DNA from: Terribium retamae
Lineage (GTDB): Bacteria > Pseudomonadota > Alphaproteobacteria > Rhizobiales > Rhizobiaceae
Direction of reading: 5' to 3'
Assembly: GCF_022347545.1 (NCBI RefSeq)
Contig: NZ_JAKREW010000001.1
Location: 664,124-728,123 of the forward strand
DNA length: 64,000 nt
Part shown: positions 62,712 to 64,000 of the stretch, piece by piece
Numbering within the stretch: position 1 is the stretch's first letter
Layout of the letters: each line of letters starts with the position of its first letter
Notes under the pieces: generated by a model
Told to the model about the DNA's origin: nothing
Seen by the model: the letters and a program-made list of their open reading frames with translations, nothing else
The model's database searches: none
Program-made: the position numbers and the translations under genes

Positions 62712-63728
62712 ATGGCAACCACGAAGCGCGATCTGGTCGTTGACTACCTGAACAGGCTCAATCTGGCTGTTACCAACTGGGATGCCTATGTGATCAACCC
62801 GTTTGCGTCCGCCTATGACGAGGCCTTCAACAACTACAAGAACGTGCTGGACGCGCAAGCCAAGGCCGACCAGGAGAGGATCGAGCTGTTGTTCGTAGGC
62901 CTCTCGCTCCTTGGCGGTACCATGGCGACGGCCATGATCGGCAAGGCCGCGATCACTGCGGTCATGAAAGAGGTGGCAGTTTCGACGATCTGCAACCTCA
63001 ACATGCAGCGGACCTTCCGCATCGCCGCCATGCTCGAGGCCAGCCCTGCCGGCAGCTTCGCAGTGGCCGGCCTTGTCGAAGCCGGCAGCAAGTACCTCAC
63101 CGACCAGGCCAAAGAGGCCATCAAGGCCGGTGTCCCCCGCGCCGATGCCATCACGCGCTCCAACACGCCGCTCAGTGTTTATCTTGCCATGCTGCGCATC
63201 CTCAAACTTGCGAGCTCGAAGGCGCAGACTGCAGCACTCGATATCCAGAACAACAATACGAGCTTCGAAGAGGCGCGCCGCGCAATCGCCATTCTCGACA
63301 GCGCGGCAATCATGAGGGCTCCAAAGAAGGACATCTATGATCCCAAGCTTGCCGGTGCGCTCGAACTGATCATGTATCTGAACCTCGTCATGACCCGCGA
63401 CCAGATGGTGACGCGTGTATACAGTGAAACGATGCGAGGCCCGAAGGTCATATCGCGGTCCCCGATTTCCGCAGCACCTGGTTCCGCGGCCTATCCGAAG
63501 AATGCATATAGCGCCGGTATGATCGGTTCAGTCATTGAGATCGATGCGCTTGGCCGGGGAATCAACCAGCGTATGAACAAGCTTTACCGAGATTTCTTCG
63601 GCAAGGACCTCGTGGACAACGGCCTCTTCGCGAACAGCCTGACCCCTCAGAACATGCGAGAGGCTTTTGGCGCGCTGCATCGGCTTTCCACGCAGTTTGC
63701 ACAACCCGAGTTGAAACTCGCGGCCTGA
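62712..63728 (+). CDS. Hypothetical protein upstream of vgrG with hydrophobic helix (candidate effector)
   Basis: A 338-residue mainly helical protein without signal peptide. A hydrophobic, Gly/Ala-rich segment at residues 57-85 (IELLFVGLSLLGGTMATAMI onwards) could insert into membranes. Charged regions follow with RADAITRSNTPLSVYLAMLR and a C-terminal half with YSAGMIGSVIEIDALGRGIN. Such a structure is compatible with pore-forming T6SS effectors, but no known toxin motif is visible. GAGGGAAGAGG precedes the ATG at 62712. It sits 138 bp before vgrG on the same strand. Confidence 0.7.
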   Translation: MATTKRDLVVDYLNRLNLAVTNWDAYVINPFASAYDEAFNNYKNVLDAQAKADQERIELLFVGLSLLGGTMATAMIGKAAITAVMKEVAVSTICNLNMQRTFRIAAMLEASPAGSFAVAGLVEAGSKYLTDQAKEAIKAGVPRADAITRSNTPLSVYLAMLRILKLASSKAQTAALDIQNNNTSFEEARRAIAILDSAAIMRAPKKDIYDPKLAGALELIMYLNLVMTRDQMVTRVYSETMRGPKVISRSPISAAPGSAAYPKNAYSAGMIGSVIEIDALGRGINQRMNKLYRDFFGKDLVDNGLFANSLTPQNMREAFGALHRLSTQFAQPELKLAA

Positions 63729-63866
63729 TCGGTGCGCGGTCGCAAGTCGGAAGGCAGACGTGGCAAGTGTTGGCCGGCTGTACAGTTTGGATAGTTTGAG
63801 GATTTCTGCTTTCGTAAGATACTGCTGGAGCGACTTGAACTATCGCTGATCTTTAGGGAGCACCCC

Positions 63867-64000
63867 ATGAATCTCGAGGTCGCGGCGGCTTCGTTCATTC
63901 AAGCGGAGCGTATTTTACGCCTGGAGACACCGCTGGGTCCGGATGTCTTGCTGCCGGAGCGGTTTGAGCTGCACGAGGCGGTGAGCGACCTGTTCCTGAT
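63867..64000 (+). CDS. vgrG: T6SS spike protein VgrG (TssI), 3'-truncated by window end
   Basis: The first 44 codons of a VgrG. The sequence RILRLETPLGPDVLLPERFE followed by LHEAVSDLFL matches the opening beta strands of the gp27-like domain: a TPLG-D-LL segment followed by the HEA-S-LF motif. VgrG trimers form the puncturing tip on the Hcp tube and carry effectors. ATG 63867 has AGGGAG (63855-63860) six bases upstream. The effector-binding and needle parts, and any PAAR gene, lie outside the window. Confidence 0.88.
   Translation, partial: MNLEVAAASFIQAERILRLETPLGPDVLLPERFELHEAVSDLFL

Noticed and set aside
25183..64000. PAAR or Rhs effector genes
   Set aside because: No PAAR motif or Rhs/YD repeats were seen; such genes may lie downstream of vgrG outside the window.

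Overview
The window reads as the chromosome of an alphaproteobacterium of the order Hyphomicrobiales (Rhizobiales), closest in style to Mesorhizobium and relatives. This is inferred from the coaD-ppi-ppi-queA-tgt block, the PopZ-type pole protein, GTTC-N7-GTTC SOS boxes, a GyrA with Ala at the Ser83 position, and the T6SS gene set. The genus is an inference; no rRNA is present.

Positions 1-25074 are mostly housekeeping. On the minus strand run coaD, two cyclophilins, a DMT-type transporter, queA and tgt, then a GNAT acetyltransferase and gyrA with its terminator. Next come an AraC regulator divergent from a small hypothetical/VOC pair, marC, an OsmC protein, an exported MTA/SAH-nucleosidase-like protein and ssb. 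An ArsR regulator with a clear operator is followed by an SRPBCC protein and a ClpP. uvrA is followed by a DUF302 gene broken by a stop codon. DUF72, popZ, tolC, a PIMT-like methyltransferase, tRNA-Cys, a small membrane protein and tRNA-Asn complete the block. ssb and uvrA each carry a perfect alphaproteobacterial LexA-type box.

From 25183 to the right edge nearly everything belongs to one large type VI secretion (T6SS) locus. tssJ-tssK-tssL-tssM-tagF run leftwards; clpV (tssH) and hcp (tssD) also run leftwards; tssA-tssB-tssC-tssC2-tagJ-tssE-tssF-tssG run rightwards; vgrG (tssI) starts at 63867 and leaves the window. All 13 core components are therefore represented. Control genes are a membrane Ser/Thr kinase (PpkA type), a PP2C phosphatase (PppA type), a secreted DUF1036 protein and two different FHA proteins. 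TssL carries a Thr13 motif resembling the known PpkA/Fha switch site of Agrobacterium.

The unusual parts lie inside this locus: a 1337-residue autotransporter adhesin with 324-bp tandem repeats between tssJ and hcp; a two-gene unit encoding an exported caspase-fold protease and a membrane-anchored M23 endopeptidase fused to a lytic-transglycosylase-like domain; a TagF with a long unassigned C-terminal half; and two unrecognised genes before vgrG that are the best effector or adaptor candidates. The most distinctive hypothesis is that the caspase plus dual peptidoglycan hydrolase form a T6SS-linked envelope module, placed between the two FHA genes.
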